Position numbers and translations under genes: made by a program. 23,865 bases of DNA from SAR324 cluster bacterium (GTDB lineage: Bacteria; SAR324; XYD2-FULL-50-16): contig NVSR01000009.1 of the NCBI GenBank assembly GCA_002401295.1, forward strand, positions 8,948 to 32,812, in the 5' to 3' direction. The notes below the pieces were generated by a model. It ran no database searches. It was not told the DNA's origin and saw nothing but the letters and a program-made list of their open reading frames with translations. Positions 1-7,279 of the stretch are shown one piece after another (positions within the stretch are counted from its first letter, which is position 1; every line of letters starts with the position of its first letter).

Positions 1-254
1 TTCTATTTTCTCAAGCAGAGGGAATTATTCCTGCTCCCGAGTCCTGCCATGCGATTCGTGCGATGATGGATGATGCCTTGGAATGCAAGAAAACTGGAGA
101 ACCTAAGACTTTGTTCTTCAACCTTTCTGGACATGGGCACTTTGATATGATTGCTTATGATAAGTACTTTGCCAATGAATTGGAGGATGCTCCCTACCCG
201 GAAGAAGCAATCAAGCAATCCATTAAAAACTTGCCAAAAGTAGACCTGCCGTAA
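1..254 (+). CDS. Tryptophan synthase beta chain-like protein (TrpB2 type), 3' end only
   Basis: This is the C-terminal 83 or so codons of a gene entering from the left edge, in the frame starting at base 3 and ending at a TAA. The reading frame contains EGIIPAPESCHAIRA, the conserved segment in which TrpB proteins contact PLP and the active site, followed by LFFNLSGHGHFD. In TrpB enzymes the serine of this last motif lies near the PLP pyridine nitrogen. GHGHFD instead of GRGDKD is typical of the TrpB2 branch. The enzyme would condense indole with serine to make tryptophan in the cytosol. TrpB2 proteins often lie outside a trp operon and can act without TrpA; no trpA is visible here. The call is firm for the family, but the N-terminal part and active-site lysine lie outside the window. 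Confidence 0.88.
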   Translation, partial: LFSQAEGIIPAPESCHAIRAMMDDALECKKTGEPKTLFFNLSGHGHFDMIAYDKYFANELEDAPYPEEAIKQSIKNLPKVDLP

Positions 255-269
255 TTCACTCACCTCTTG

Positions 270-291
270 TTCCCACTTTTCCACGTGGGAA
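270..291. terminator. Perfect 7-bp hairpin between convergent genes
   Basis: TTCCCAC (270-276) and GTGGGAA (285-291) pair perfectly around an 8-nt loop. The site lies between the convergent stops of the trpB2-like gene and the metallophosphoesterase, where a bidirectional terminator would be expected. Neither strand has a U-tract after the stem, so intrinsic termination is uncertain. Confidence 0.35.
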
Positions 292-335
292 TATCCCTCA
301 CTCGACCTCGGTAATTTCTCCTGTGTTGTGCTTCC

Positions 336-1928
336 TTAGAGGGGCATCGGCTTTAAAAAGTCACATATTGGGGGAAGAGGCCGATGAGGACGTTTGAGAA
401 ATTGGAAAAGGCGTTCTCTCATACCTATCTGCGAGATTTGAATAGGAGTTTGGGAGGACCAAAAGATTATGCCCCTCAAGCCTCCACCCCCGTTAAAGTG
501 GTAGTCACTAATCTTAATTTGAAAACGCCGAAGAAAAATCTCCTTATTCAGCCACCAGCTTGTTCTCCTATAATCTATGGGGAGAGGAAATGAGCGATAG
601 AAGGGATAAAGGACTCGGTTATAGGGAATGCGCCGGCGATTAGAATGACTTTGAGGAGTTTGCAACAATTGCAGATCTCGTTTGCTCAAATAAATAGTCA
701 TACTTTTGTTATCATAGCGAAACCACTCTAAAAAAAAGGCTCGATTCAACTGTTTTCCCAAAAAAGCTCTGATTCGTTTGACTCTTGGAGGGGGAAAAAG
801 ACTTCCCATATCAACGCCTTCCAAATGAGCAATGGCATTTAATTTGCTCAAGCACTCCTTCAGTTGTTTCTTATCCGTTGTTGTAATTTTCCAAGGTAGT
901 TTTTCGTAGAGAAAAGAGCGGTAGGCGGGGCTTAAAATTTCTTGATACTGTTGTTTGATGGATGCATCCTGGGATGCACGGAAAATCTGGTGGCGAATTT
1001 GGATGATTTGGCCTTCATGGATCTTCAGGCGGAGTCGGACTAATGCTTCTCCCCAGTAACCAGCCCCAATGATAGGTGTACTCTTGAAATAAGTTAATGG
1101 CTGCCCGTCCCGAGAGGGAAACAAGCGATGATCGTGCCCAGAAATCAGCAAGTCAAAAGGTGGAGCTTTATTCAAAGCGCTAATCAGACCATTAGCAGCA
1201 GGAATTTGGTTTAGTTTGCTATTTTCATCATCCCGCAGAACATTCCAGCCTACATGGAAAATACCAATTAAAAGGTCTGGTTTTTCTTGTTTCCGAATCA
1301 GGGAAACCCATTTGTTTATACTTTGTGATAGGGAGGTGACTTGGAAATGTGCCCACTTTTTGGGATCCAACCACATCATGACTCCAGGTGTGGTCAAGCC
1401 TAAAATAGCAATTTTGAGCCCTTTTCGTCGTAGAATAAGGTAAGGAACAAAAGGGGAAGGTGAGGTCTTGTTTAAATTAGCAGCAAGCCATGTAAAGTTT
1501 GAAGCTGGTACGTAATGTCTCTCAAAAAGAGGGTTTAACTCCAGGTCGTGATTGCCTACCACAATCGCGTCATAACGTAGGTCTTTAACCAGCTGAAAAA
1601 AGGGATTAGTAAAGGCGGGGTTTTTGGCTATTGTATTGTAATAGAGTGCTAATGGTGAGCCAAGTAAGAGGTCTCCCGCATCCAATAAAATGGCATCAGG
1701 ATCTTCTAATCTAGCCTTACGTATTGCTTGCTCCAAATGTAGCAGCCCTTTAGACTTTTGACGAGGATAGAGGTTGGATGTAGAGAGCCAACCGTGAAGG
1801 TCAGAGGTAATCAACAATGTCAATTGATTCTTATCCTGCTCCCCACGGGCTTCTCCCGAGCACTCCAGGATCAATAGAAAACTAAGGACCCATAAGGTTT
1901 CCAGCAAATGTCGGATTGGGTGGGACAT
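336..1928 (-). CDS. Exported 5'-nucleotidase / UDP-sugar hydrolase-like metallophosphoesterase
   Basis: This 530-residue protein has a hydrophobic signal segment at about residues 8-24, so it is probably periplasmic. The calcineurin-like two-metal site is complete: SDLHG (D43, H45), DAGD (D86), GNHD (125-128), IFHVGW (H225) and SGHDHRLF (264-267). The C-terminal half resembles the 5'-nucleotidase C-terminal substrate domain and includes a Gly-rich DYHFNGGGG stretch near residue 480. The family hydrolyses nucleoside 5'-phosphates or UDP-sugars outside the cytoplasm for salvage. The C-terminal substrate motifs are divergent, so substrate is not assigned. The ATG start is preceded on its strand by AAGGA about 10 bases upstream. 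The gene stands alone, convergent with the trpB2-like gene. Confidence 0.85.
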   Translation of the reverse strand: MSHPIRHLLETLWVLSFLLILECSGEARGEQDKNQLTLLITSDLHGWLSTSNLYPRQKSKGLLHLEQAIRKARLEDPDAILLDAGDLLLGSPLALYYNTIAKNPAFTNPFFQLVKDLRYDAIVVGNHDLELNPLFERHYVPASNFTWLAANLNKTSPSPFVPYLILRRKGLKIAILGLTTPGVMMWLDPKKWAHFQVTSLSQSINKWVSLIRKQEKPDLLIGIFHVGWNVLRDDENSKLNQIPAANGLISALNKAPPFDLLISGHDHRLFPSRDGQPLTYFKSTPIIGAGYWGEALVRLRLKIHEGQIIQIRHQIFRASQDASIKQQYQEILSPAYRSFLYEKLPWKITTTDKKQLKECLSKLNAIAHLEGVDMGSLFPPPRVKRIRAFLGKQLNRAFFLEWFRYDNKSMTIYLSKRDLQLLQTPQSHSNRRRIPYNRVLYPFYRSFPLPIDYRRTSWWLNKEIFLRRFQIKISDYHFNGGGGLRGIIFWSSQTPIQISQIGMRERLFQFLKRPHRPLPPICDFLKPMPL

Positions 1929-2031
1929 TGCTCTTGCTTCCTTCTTCCGAGCACAGAAGATACTGTGTGAAATATAGAATAATAAAGAGAATATCCCGAT
2001 GGTAACATGTGATGCTCGGGGAAGGAAATCC

Positions 2032-3288
2032 CTATCTTTTCGTCAATGCTGCTACAAACATTCCATTCCCATCAACTTCAGGGGGTAATAAGTAAAGTCC
2101 TTCTGTAGTAATGTCCCCAGTCAAAGGGTGGGTCATAGGCAGTAGGCAATATTCAGGGAACTCTTTGAGGAAACGAGCAATGACCTGCTCATTTTCCTCG
2201 GGAAGAATCGAGCAGGTTGCATAAACTAAGGTTTTACCCGCTGGTAGTACTGGCGCTACCTGTTTTAAAATATTGAATTGCAGCTCTGCAAACTCCAGGA
2301 CCTTTTCCTTACTGAGACTCCAACGTATGTCAGGAGAACGTCGCCAAGTACCTGAACAGCTGCAAGGGGCATCTACTAGAATTCCATCAAGTGCCGGCAA
2401 GGCTTCCGGGAGTTTTTGCCCATCCCAAACTTGGGGGGTGATATTTTTCCAGGCTGCCCGCTTCATTCGCTTGGCACACTCCTTGAGCGCTTGATGCCTG
2501 ATGTCAGTTGCATAGATCTTTCCAGTGCCATTCATCAAGGCTGCTAAGTGTAGTGCTTTACCTCCAGAGCCACTGCAGACATCCCACCAATTTTCACCCG
2601 GCTGGGGCTTACAAATCAATCCGATTATCTGAGATGAGAGGTCTTGTACTTCCAGTTTTCCCTTTTTAAAATCCATGGATTCATGAAGGTTTACCGGGGC
2701 ATGTACTGCTAAGGCATTCTTCAGTGTTGGATGAGCAGAATAATTAATGCCCTTTTTATCCAGGAATTTGGGAAATGATTGGTTTTGAGCGTCCAACAGC
2801 CTGATCCATAAATGAGGCCTTGTTTGCAGACTGGTAATCAGTTGTAGGTCCAACTTCGGAATAAAATTAGGGTTCAAAGAATCAACAGTAGAATCCTGAA
2901 TGAACTCTGCTACTATCTTCGATTTTTTTTCCAGATCTAAGGAAGAGTGGGACTCAAATCGTAAAAACCAATCCGCTTCAAATCCTAGTTGTTTGCCCCA
3001 GTGAAGAGTCAGTTCATTGACTTCGTTCCCGTCTAATAAGTATCCGAGTAGTAGTGCCAGCTTTAGTTGCTGCTCGCTAAGCTGTTTTAACCAACCATAC
3101 CAACGGTAATAACCAAAAATTGTGGCTGAAATCCAGCGACGATCTCTGGAGCCAAACTGGGAGTTGCGTCTGAAAAAACGGGATAAATGTTGGTCCACTG
3201 GTCGCTGTTGTAAAAAACAGCTGTGAATCTCTTGAAAAACTTGCATCAGGTTTTCAAGTTGTCGTTCGTAACGATTAGACTTGGGCAC
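2032..3288 (-). CDS. RsmB/NOP2-family rRNA (cytosine-5) methyltransferase
   Basis: This 418-residue SAM-dependent methyltransferase probably makes m5C in 16S rRNA. An N-terminal RNA-binding region of the RsmB type (SRDRRWISATIFGYYRWY near residues 47-64) precedes the Rossmann fold. The fold carries DVCSGSGGKALHLAA (SAM binding), ATDIRHQAL, the PC motif DAPCSCSGTWRRSPDIRW and the TC motif YATCSILPEENE, so both family cysteines are present. The first codon is GTG with no evident Shine-Dalgarno sequence, and an ATG at codon 15 is an alternative start. The CSGTWRR variant is common in proteins annotated only as RsmB/NOP family, so I do not assign rsmB. The gene follows hpf on the same strand, with a strong hairpin between them. 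Confidence 0.88.
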   Translation of the reverse strand: MPKSNRYERQLENLMQVFQEIHSCFLQQRPVDQHLSRFFRRNSQFGSRDRRWISATIFGYYRWYGWLKQLSEQQLKLALLLGYLLDGNEVNELTLHWGKQLGFEADWFLRFESHSSLDLEKKSKIVAEFIQDSTVDSLNPNFIPKLDLQLITSLQTRPHLWIRLLDAQNQSFPKFLDKKGINYSAHPTLKNALAVHAPVNLHESMDFKKGKLEVQDLSSQIIGLICKPQPGENWWDVCSGSGGKALHLAALMNGTGKIYATDIRHQALKECAKRMKRAAWKNITPQVWDGQKLPEALPALDGILVDAPCSCSGTWRRSPDIRWSLSKEKVLEFAELQFNILKQVAPVLPAGKTLVYATCSILPEENEQVIARFLKEFPEYCLLPMTHPLTGDITTEGLYLLPPEVDGNGMFVAALTKR

Positions 3289-3331
3289 AGGGAATTATGG
3301 AATGGGAGCTTTTAGGAAAAGGGAGGAGATC

Positions 3332-3355
3332 AGCGGGGAGTTCCTTCTCCCCGCT
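3332..3355. terminator. Strong 9-bp GC-rich hairpin downstream of hpf
   Basis: AGCGGGGAG (3332-3340) and CTCCCCGCT (3347-3355) form a perfect 9-bp stem with a 6-nt loop. On the hpf (minus) strand the stem is preceded by AAAATT but followed by GATCTCC rather than a U-tract. On the plus strand it is followed by AATTTT. It may terminate or stabilise the hpf transcript before the methyltransferase gene. Confidence 0.5.
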
Positions 3356-3368
3356 AATTTTAAGTATA

Positions 3369-3746
3369 TTAATTTACTTCTTCAATAGTTTCTTCAGTCT
3401 GCCCGGCAGTTATGTCTGTGGTCAGCTCATCCTGTCGCAGTGCTTCTTTACCACGTTTCGCGTTGTGATGGTCGTGCTTGCCCCGCCGAAATTGTTTTTC
3501 CAGCTTATCAACAGCCATGTCAATGGCCTTGTACATAGTAGAGGGATCTTCCGCATCGGCATTAAAGTAATAACCATTGCCTTTAATAGTGATGTGGATG
3601 TGATGACGATGCTTATCAACTCCTAAGTGAACGTCCGCTATGAGGTTATGGTCTGAAAACTTGGTTAACCGTGCAACCCGCTCCTCAATAGAGTTGCGAA
3701 GGGCGTCCGTTAGTTCCATCTGTTTAGCTGAGATTGTTACATCCAT
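3369..3746 (-). CDS. hpf: Ribosome hibernation-promoting factor, short form (HPF/RaiA family)
   Basis: This 125-residue protein matches the short HPF/RaiA fold (beta-alpha-beta-beta-beta-alpha). It opens with MDVTISAKQMELTDALRNSI, followed by DVHLGVDKHRHHIHITIKGNG, then DAEDPSTMYKAIDMAVDKLEKQFRR and a basic KHDHHNAKR stretch. The short form blocks the mRNA/tRNA channel of the 30S subunit in slow growth and promotes 100S dimers. The last 25 or so residues are an acidic, Thr/Glu-rich tail with no long-form dimerisation domain. The ATG has a good ribosome-binding site, GAGGA, five bases upstream. A hairpin lies just downstream and the gloB terminator lies upstream, so hpf is probably its own transcription unit. 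Confidence 0.93.
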   Translation of the reverse strand: MDVTISAKQMELTDALRNSIEERVARLTKFSDHNLIADVHLGVDKHRHHIHITIKGNGYYFNADAEDPSTMYKAIDMAVDKLEKQFRRGKHDHHNAKRGKEALRQDELTTDITAGQTEETIEEVN

Positions 3747-3807
3747 ACCTATCCTCTTTATAATCGTAAATAATTAGTCGTACTTTAGATACGAAAAAGT
3801 CGGTTGA

Positions 3808-3824
3808 ATAACACTCCTTGTTAT
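3808..3824. promoter_or_regulatory. 6-5-6 inverted repeat upstream of hpf (possible operator)
   Basis: ATAACA (3808-3813) and TGTTAT (3819-3824) form a perfect inverted repeat with a 5-bp spacer, about 60-80 bp upstream of the hpf start codon. The spacing would suit a dimeric regulator on one DNA face. No specific regulator is recognised, and short AT-rich repeats can occur by chance. Confidence 0.25.
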
Positions 3825-3858
3825 CATCCGCGAAACATTTCTAATTTATACAGGATTA

Positions 3859-3902
3859 TAAAAAAAATGCCAAAAGGAATTGTCACTTATGTCTTTGGCA
3901 TT
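3859..3902 (-). terminator. Rho-independent terminator of gloB
   Basis: On the minus strand AATGCCAAA pairs perfectly with TTTGGCATT (plus-strand 3894-3902 and 3866-3874). A run of U follows directly (plus-strand A-run 3859-3865). The stem begins two bases after the gloB stop codon. This is the clearest intrinsic terminator in the window and separates the folK-gloB unit from hpf. Confidence 0.85.
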
Positions 3903-3904
3903 GA

Positions 3905-4672
3905 TTAAAAAAGGTCTTTTTTTCTGCGTAATAAGCCAACTCGTCCCACGTGGTTCAGCTTTCCCTGTGGGTCCAGCGTCTTAATGAGATGGGGATGATC
4001 CACTCGGAAAAAAGGATTAATTTTTTTTTCCTGGGCAATACTGGTAGGCGTGCTAAATTTACCCTGATTTCTCAAAACTTGCACATCGCGGGCATAACTG
4101 GAAATCGCTTGGTTTTGGGGATCTACGGTCTGAGCAAATTTTAAATTGGCCAAGGTGTACTCATGTCCCACATAGACCTTGGTTTCATCAGGGAAGCCAG
4201 CAAGTCGCTTTAAAGTGGTAGCTAGTTCCAGAGGCTGCCCCTCAAAGAGACGGCCGCATCCGGCTGAGAACAAAGCGTCCCCCACGAAAAGATGCCCTGG
4301 AAAATAAAAAGCCGTACAAAATTTCGTATGAGCAACAACGCTATAAACTTTGAGTCGGCATGTACCAATAGCCACCTCTTCACCATCTTGAAGTTCTTTG
4401 CCTGAAAAGGTTAGGCGCTCTTCTCCTTGTGGTTTAAAAAGGTTCAATTCAGGAAAGGCAGCGACTAAATCTGGAATACCAGCAGAGTGATCTGAATGGT
4501 AGTGGGTTATAAATAGATTGTGTAAAGTCCAGCCTTCCTGATCCAGCGCTTTTAAGACGGGTGCCGCCTCACCGCAGTCAATGAGGGATGTCGTTCCCGT
4601 CTGGTTACAATGAATCAAGTAGCAGAAATTATCACCAAAATAGGGGACTGTTTTGACGATGAGATGTTCCAT
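3905..4672 (-). CDS. gloB: Hydroxyacylglutathione hydrolase (glyoxalase II)
   Basis: This 255-residue metallo-beta-lactamase-fold enzyme would hydrolyse S-lactoylglutathione to lactate and glutathione, the second step of methylglyoxal detoxification, in the cytosol. THYHSDHSAG at residues 56-65 is the THxHxDH binuclear metal motif. VVAHTKFC carries the next metal histidine (usually GHT), GDALFSAGCGRLFEG is highly characteristic of GloB, and YVGHEYTLANLKFA supplies the last histidine plus substrate contacts. The C-terminal KKINPFFRVDHP corresponds to the glutathione-binding KxxNPFLR segment. Length is normal for the family. The start has GAGGGG five bases upstream and lies just after folK, so the two are probably cotranscribed. 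No glyoxalase I gene is visible here. Confidence 0.93.
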   Translation of the reverse strand: MEHLIVKTVPYFGDNFCYLIHCNQTGTTSLIDCGEAAPVLKALDQEGWTLHNLFITHYHSDHSAGIPDLVAAFPELNLFKPQGEERLTFSGKELQDGEEVAIGTCRLKVYSVVAHTKFCTAFYFPGHLFVGDALFSAGCGRLFEGQPLELATTLKRLAGFPDETKVYVGHEYTLANLKFAQTVDPQNQAISSYARDVQVLRNQGKFSTPTSIAQEKKINPFFRVDHPHLIKTLDPQGKLNHVGRVGLLRRKKDLF

Positions 4673-4695
4673 TCGGCCCCTCGTGAAACCATTGA

Positions 4696-5217
4696 TTAAG
4701 GAATAATATGGGGAAGCCTGACCGGCGATGTTTTTGTGGCAGTCGCAAGGTCTTTCAATTCTGCTTGCAATAACCGTTGAGTTTTAGGATTCACTAAGGT
4801 TCTATCTAACTCCAGCAGAGGAATCAAGAAAAAATCTCTTTCTCGCAAATCATAATGGGGAATGATCAGGTCTGCTTCTTCTATGATTTCCTGACCAAAG
4901 AGTGCGATATCAATGTCGATCACACGAGATTCCCAACGTTTGCCACTACGGCGGCGCCCTAAATGATACTCAATCGCTAAGATTCGTTGGAGTAACTCTT
5001 GTGGTGTCAGTGAAGACCGAAAGCTGACACAGCAATTGTAATAGGCTGGTTGGTCCAGTCCCCCGAAGGGTTGGGTCTCGTAAATTGACGATGTGCGGAA
5101 ATCCTGAGGGAATTCTTCTTTAAGGAGCTGGATGCTCTCAAAAATATACTTCTCTCGGGGAGCTAGATTACTACCTAAAGCCAGATAGACTAAAGGACTA
5201 ACCGGGGCTATATCCAT
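4696..5217 (-). CDS. folK: 2-amino-4-hydroxy-6-hydroxymethyldihydropteridine diphosphokinase
   Basis: FolK transfers pyrophosphate from ATP to 6-hydroxymethyl-7,8-dihydropterin in folate synthesis. The 173 residues contain the family landmarks in order: VYLALGSNLAPRE near the start, SSIYETQPFGGLDQPAYYNCC (pterin pocket), LGRRRSGKRWESRVIDIDIALFG (basic loop and the catalytic DIDI aspartates) and IIPHYDLRERDFFLIPLLEL (the PHPxxxxRxFVLxPL equivalent). The protein is slightly longer than the E. coli enzyme. There is no folP or folB neighbour; gloB follows 23 bases downstream. A perfect hairpin replaces a recognisable ribosome-binding site just upstream of the ATG. Confidence 0.95.
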   Translation of the reverse strand: MDIAPVSPLVYLALGSNLAPREKYIFESIQLLKEEFPQDFRTSSIYETQPFGGLDQPAYYNCCVSFRSSLTPQELLQRILAIEYHLGRRRSGKRWESRVIDIDIALFGQEIIEEADLIIPHYDLRERDFFLIPLLELDRTLVNPKTQRLLQAELKDLATATKTSPVRLPHIIP

Positions 5218-5220
5218 CGT

Positions 5221-5236
5221 GGAAGCTACGGCTTCC
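5221..5236 (-). promoter_or_regulatory. Perfect hairpin immediately before the folK start codon
   Basis: GGAAGC and GCTTCC pair perfectly around a 4-nt loop. On the folK mRNA the stem ends three bases before the AUG, exactly where a Shine-Dalgarno helix would form. The only SD-like sequence, GGAAG, is the 5' arm of the stem. The hairpin could limit folK translation, or it could belong to the end of the preceding transcript. Confidence 0.4.
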
Positions 5237-5319
5237 AGAGAAGTTTGAGTACTCTGTTTGATGACAGAACCAGATTTGGAGGTTAAGCAGGCCTAGAGAG
5301 CCTTGTTGCTGAGCCCTGT

Positions 5320-5781
5320 TTAGAACTGAACCTGTAAAGAAAACACGGGCTGATTATAAGCGGTTTGTGGAGAGTTTCCGTAAGATCTTCGCTGTTGGCC
5401 GTGATAATCTGATTCACTGGGGGGGACAAAGGAGACTATTCCTTCCTCAAAAGTGATACCAAAGAGAGAAAAATAAACCCCGGCACCCAATCCAATCAAA
5501 CCACCCACGGTCGCGCCAATCACAAACTGCGTGGTTAAGTTGGCAGCCTTTTGGCGTTCCTCGCGAGTTTTGGAATCATCAACGAGTAAGAGTCCGCTGT
5601 AAACGACACCTCCTGCTAAGGATCCCCAAAGAACATTGTGAAATATACTCTCCATGGGAGCTTTCCCTCGAGGTACATTTAACTCAGGGGCGGCTTCTTG
5701 AGCAAAAGCGGCGGGAAGTTGGATCCATAAAAAAAGGAGAATCAAACTACAAATCAAATATCGGTGTATCTGCAATACCAT
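5320..5781 (-). CDS. Small exported protein of unknown function
   Basis: I do not recognise this 153-residue protein. It has a clear Sec signal peptide (hydrophobic core LICSLILLFLWIQLPAAFA, cleavage probably before QEAAPEL near residue 28). Two further Gly-rich hydrophobic stretches follow: VLWGSLAGGVVYSGLLLV, and FVIGATVGGLIGLGAGVYFSL. These may be membrane segments or a membrane-anchored hairpin. The C-terminal end PVFSLQVQF finishes in phenylalanine, a feature of many outer-membrane beta-barrel strands, but the protein is too small for a typical barrel. The ATG has only GGA upstream; a strong AGGAGG lies about 37 bases upstream and does not match this start. It sits between the ihfA-like gene and folK on the same strand. 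Confidence 0.65.
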   Translation of the reverse strand: MVLQIHRYLICSLILLFLWIQLPAAFAQEAAPELNVPRGKAPMESIFHNVLWGSLAGGVVYSGLLLVDDSKTREERQKAANLTTQFVIGATVGGLIGLGAGVYFSLFGITFEEGIVSFVPPSESDYHGQQRRSYGNSPQTAYNQPVFSLQVQF

Positions 5782-5827
5782 ACATTCATTCCAAATAAAG
5801 ATCCGGCTGGATAAGATCCTCCTGTAT

Positions 5828-5849
5828 GGGGCGAGATAGCTCTCGCCCC
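5828..5849. terminator. Perfect 9-bp hairpin downstream of the IHF gene
   Basis: GGGGCGAGA (5828-5836) and TCTCGCCCC (5841-5849) form a perfect stem with a 4-nt loop, starting about 9 bases after the stop codon of the minus-strand IHF-like gene. No U-tract follows. Placement suggests a transcript 3' end or stability element. Confidence 0.5.
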
Positions 5850-5857
5850 AAGATTCC

Positions 5858-6148
5858 TTAGGAGTCCAGAAGGTTTAACTCCTTACGAAATACCTTCGAA
5901 GGATAGAAAGTAACCACGGTACGCTCGGAAATTTCATAGGCCACCTTAGTCTTAGGGTTGCGACCAACACGAGCTGATTTATGGCGAACTTTGAAATGAC
6001 CAAAGCCGGAAATCATTACTTCCTCTCCACCTTCCAGAGAGTCTTTAATAATATCCAAAATGGACTCCACTAAGTTTTTGGCATACTTGCGGTCCAGAGT
6101 GATTTTAGTCATCACATCACGAATAATGTCTTCTTTAATTCTTGTCAT
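5858..6148 (-). CDS. ihfA: Integration host factor alpha-like DNA-binding protein (HU/IHF family)
   Basis: This 96-residue protein belongs to the HU/IHF family of DNA-bending dimers that organise the nucleoid and assist recombination and transcription. The N-terminal half (TRIKEDIIRDVMTKITLDRKYAKNLVESILDIIKDSL) forms the dimerising helices. It is followed by the signature ISGFGHFKVRHKSARVGRNPKT, covering the start of the DNA-intercalating arms with the RNP proline. KVAYEISERTVVTFYPSKVFRKELN completes the fold. The GRNPKT and VVTFYPSKVFR features are closer to IhfA than to HU. IHF works as an alpha/beta heterodimer, so a beta partner should exist elsewhere. The ATG is preceded by AAAGG six bases upstream. 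The gene faces away from the plus-strand cluster across a long AT-rich gap. Confidence 0.88.
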   Translation of the reverse strand: MTRIKEDIIRDVMTKITLDRKYAKNLVESILDIIKDSLEGGEEVMISGFGHFKVRHKSARVGRNPKTKVAYEISERTVVTFYPSKVFRKELNLLDS

Positions 6149-6724
6149 TTTGGGCCTTTAAAGGATTAGTTTGCAAAACACGTACCTCAGATAACAAACT
6201 ATCGCTAACCTTTGTTTCAAAATCGTCAAAAGCCACAAGGTCTCCCTCAGGCTGCCTTAAATTATATGAGAACTTTATAAGCTAGGTAAGCTGAAATCAA
6301 TTTTCTTTAAAAAAAGTAAACTGAAATCGATACCTTTTTAAAAATTCTGTCTGTAATCCGCTTCGTAGTTTTTTATAGTTAAAAATTCACAAAACCACAT
6401 CAGAGACTAGACAGCCTTTTCCTGCCATCATACAATCCAACAAAAAAGTACGGCGCTTCCTATATTGTCAGGCCGAGTTACAAATCATAAGAATGTTTAT
6501 GGTTGAAGTCAATGATTCCAAAAGTTTTTTTAATAAAAATATTCTTGAGCCTCAATTTCCCCCTAAAAATAGGCGTGACAAAGGCTCGAAATTGCCATTT
6601 ACTTTTTTTATCTCTGGATGAATGGTGTTCAGTCTATCATACCAATGAGTTCACAGAAAGCTTTTTATACGATGCCGATAGGTCCTATCTCTTACAGGTT
6701 TAACCGTAACTTTATTTTAATCAA
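6149..6724. other. Long AT-rich divergent intergenic region
   Basis: This 576-bp gap separates the divergent ihfA-like and DsbD N-domain genes and is clearly more AT-rich than its neighbours. I see no convincing gene. A plus-strand 66-codon frame (6503-6703) starts with TTG, has no ribosome-binding site and no recognisable content. The gap should hold the promoters of both flanking genes. A candidate ihfA -35 box (TTGACG on the minus strand) lacks a good -10. It also holds a pair of near-identical 16-bp direct repeats and a 13-bp odd palindrome at 6677-6689 (GATAGG and CCTATC around one base). Confidence 0.6.
6286..6331. repeat. Two 16-bp direct repeats spaced 30 bp apart
   Basis: GTAAGCTGAAATCAAT (6286-6301) and GTAAACTGAAATCGAT (6316-6331) match at 14 of 16 bases with a 30-bp period, close to three helical turns. 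They lie about 140-180 bp upstream of the ihfA-like start. This arrangement is typical of tandem binding sites for a regulator, but no known motif is recognised. Confidence 0.4.
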
Positions 6725-7267
6725 ATGAGAAGATCTACCTATTTTTTCATAGCATTCTGTTGCTTGCCTTGGCTGGCAACTCTTGTCATTGCTGAAGAAT
6801 TTAACTATCGTGAATTTGAGAATTACGTTAGCAGTCAAGAAAATAGTACAGAAGCCGGAGAGCGAGTGGAGCTCTTCGCCCAATTGGATGCTGTTCGTGT
6901 ACAACCTGGTGAACAGTTGAAGCTCCAACTTCAGGGGCGGGTATCAGCCTTCCAGCATATCTATTCCGTCATCCCCCAGAAAGGTTTTTCCCCCGAAGCA
7001 ACTCAACTTTCGGTGACTTTGCCTTGGTTACAACCTCAAGGCAAACTCCAGGAGTCAGAACCAATTAGCATTGTGGATCAGGCTTTTGATAGTAAACTAT
7101 TAGTGCACCAAAATGATTTCTGGATTCACCAGACTTTTAAGGTCGCAAAAAATGCCCCTAAAGGGCTTCACCAATTTGAGGGAATTCTTAAGTATCAAGT
7201 CTGCGATAACAAAATTTGTTCATTGCCCTTGAGTAAAAAATTCCCTCTAAAGCTGATCATTTACTAA
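6725..7267 (+). CDS. Standalone periplasmic DsbD N-terminal (alpha) domain protein
   Basis: This 180-residue protein has a signal peptide (core FFIAFCCLPWLATLVIA, cleavage near residue 23) and one immunoglobulin-like DsbD-alpha domain. Diagnostic features are VRVQPGEQLKLQLQ, then a hydrophobic strand pattern, KAPKG-like NAPKGLHQFEG, and the active-site strand YQVCDNKICSLP. That strand has two cysteines separated by four residues, as in many DsbD alpha domains. In DsbD this domain passes electrons from the membrane to DsbC, CcmG or similar substrates. Here the transmembrane beta and thioredoxin-like gamma domains are missing and the frame ends normally, so it is a natural single-domain protein that needs a separate reductant. 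No Shine-Dalgarno sequence is evident before the ATG. plsC follows 12 bases later. Confidence 0.8.
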   Translation: MRRSTYFFIAFCCLPWLATLVIAEEFNYREFENYVSSQENSTEAGERVELFAQLDAVRVQPGEQLKLQLQGRVSAFQHIYSVIPQKGFSPEATQLSVTLPWLQPQGKLQESEPISIVDQAFDSKLLVHQNDFWIHQTFKVAKNAPKGLHQFEGILKYQVCDNKICSLPLSKKFPLKLIIY

Positions 7268-7279
7268 GGAATCAAGACC

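Noticed and set aside
6503..6703. 66-codon plus-strand frame in the ihfA-dsbD domain gap
   Set aside because: It has a TTG start without a ribosome-binding site, AT-rich composition and no recognisable content.
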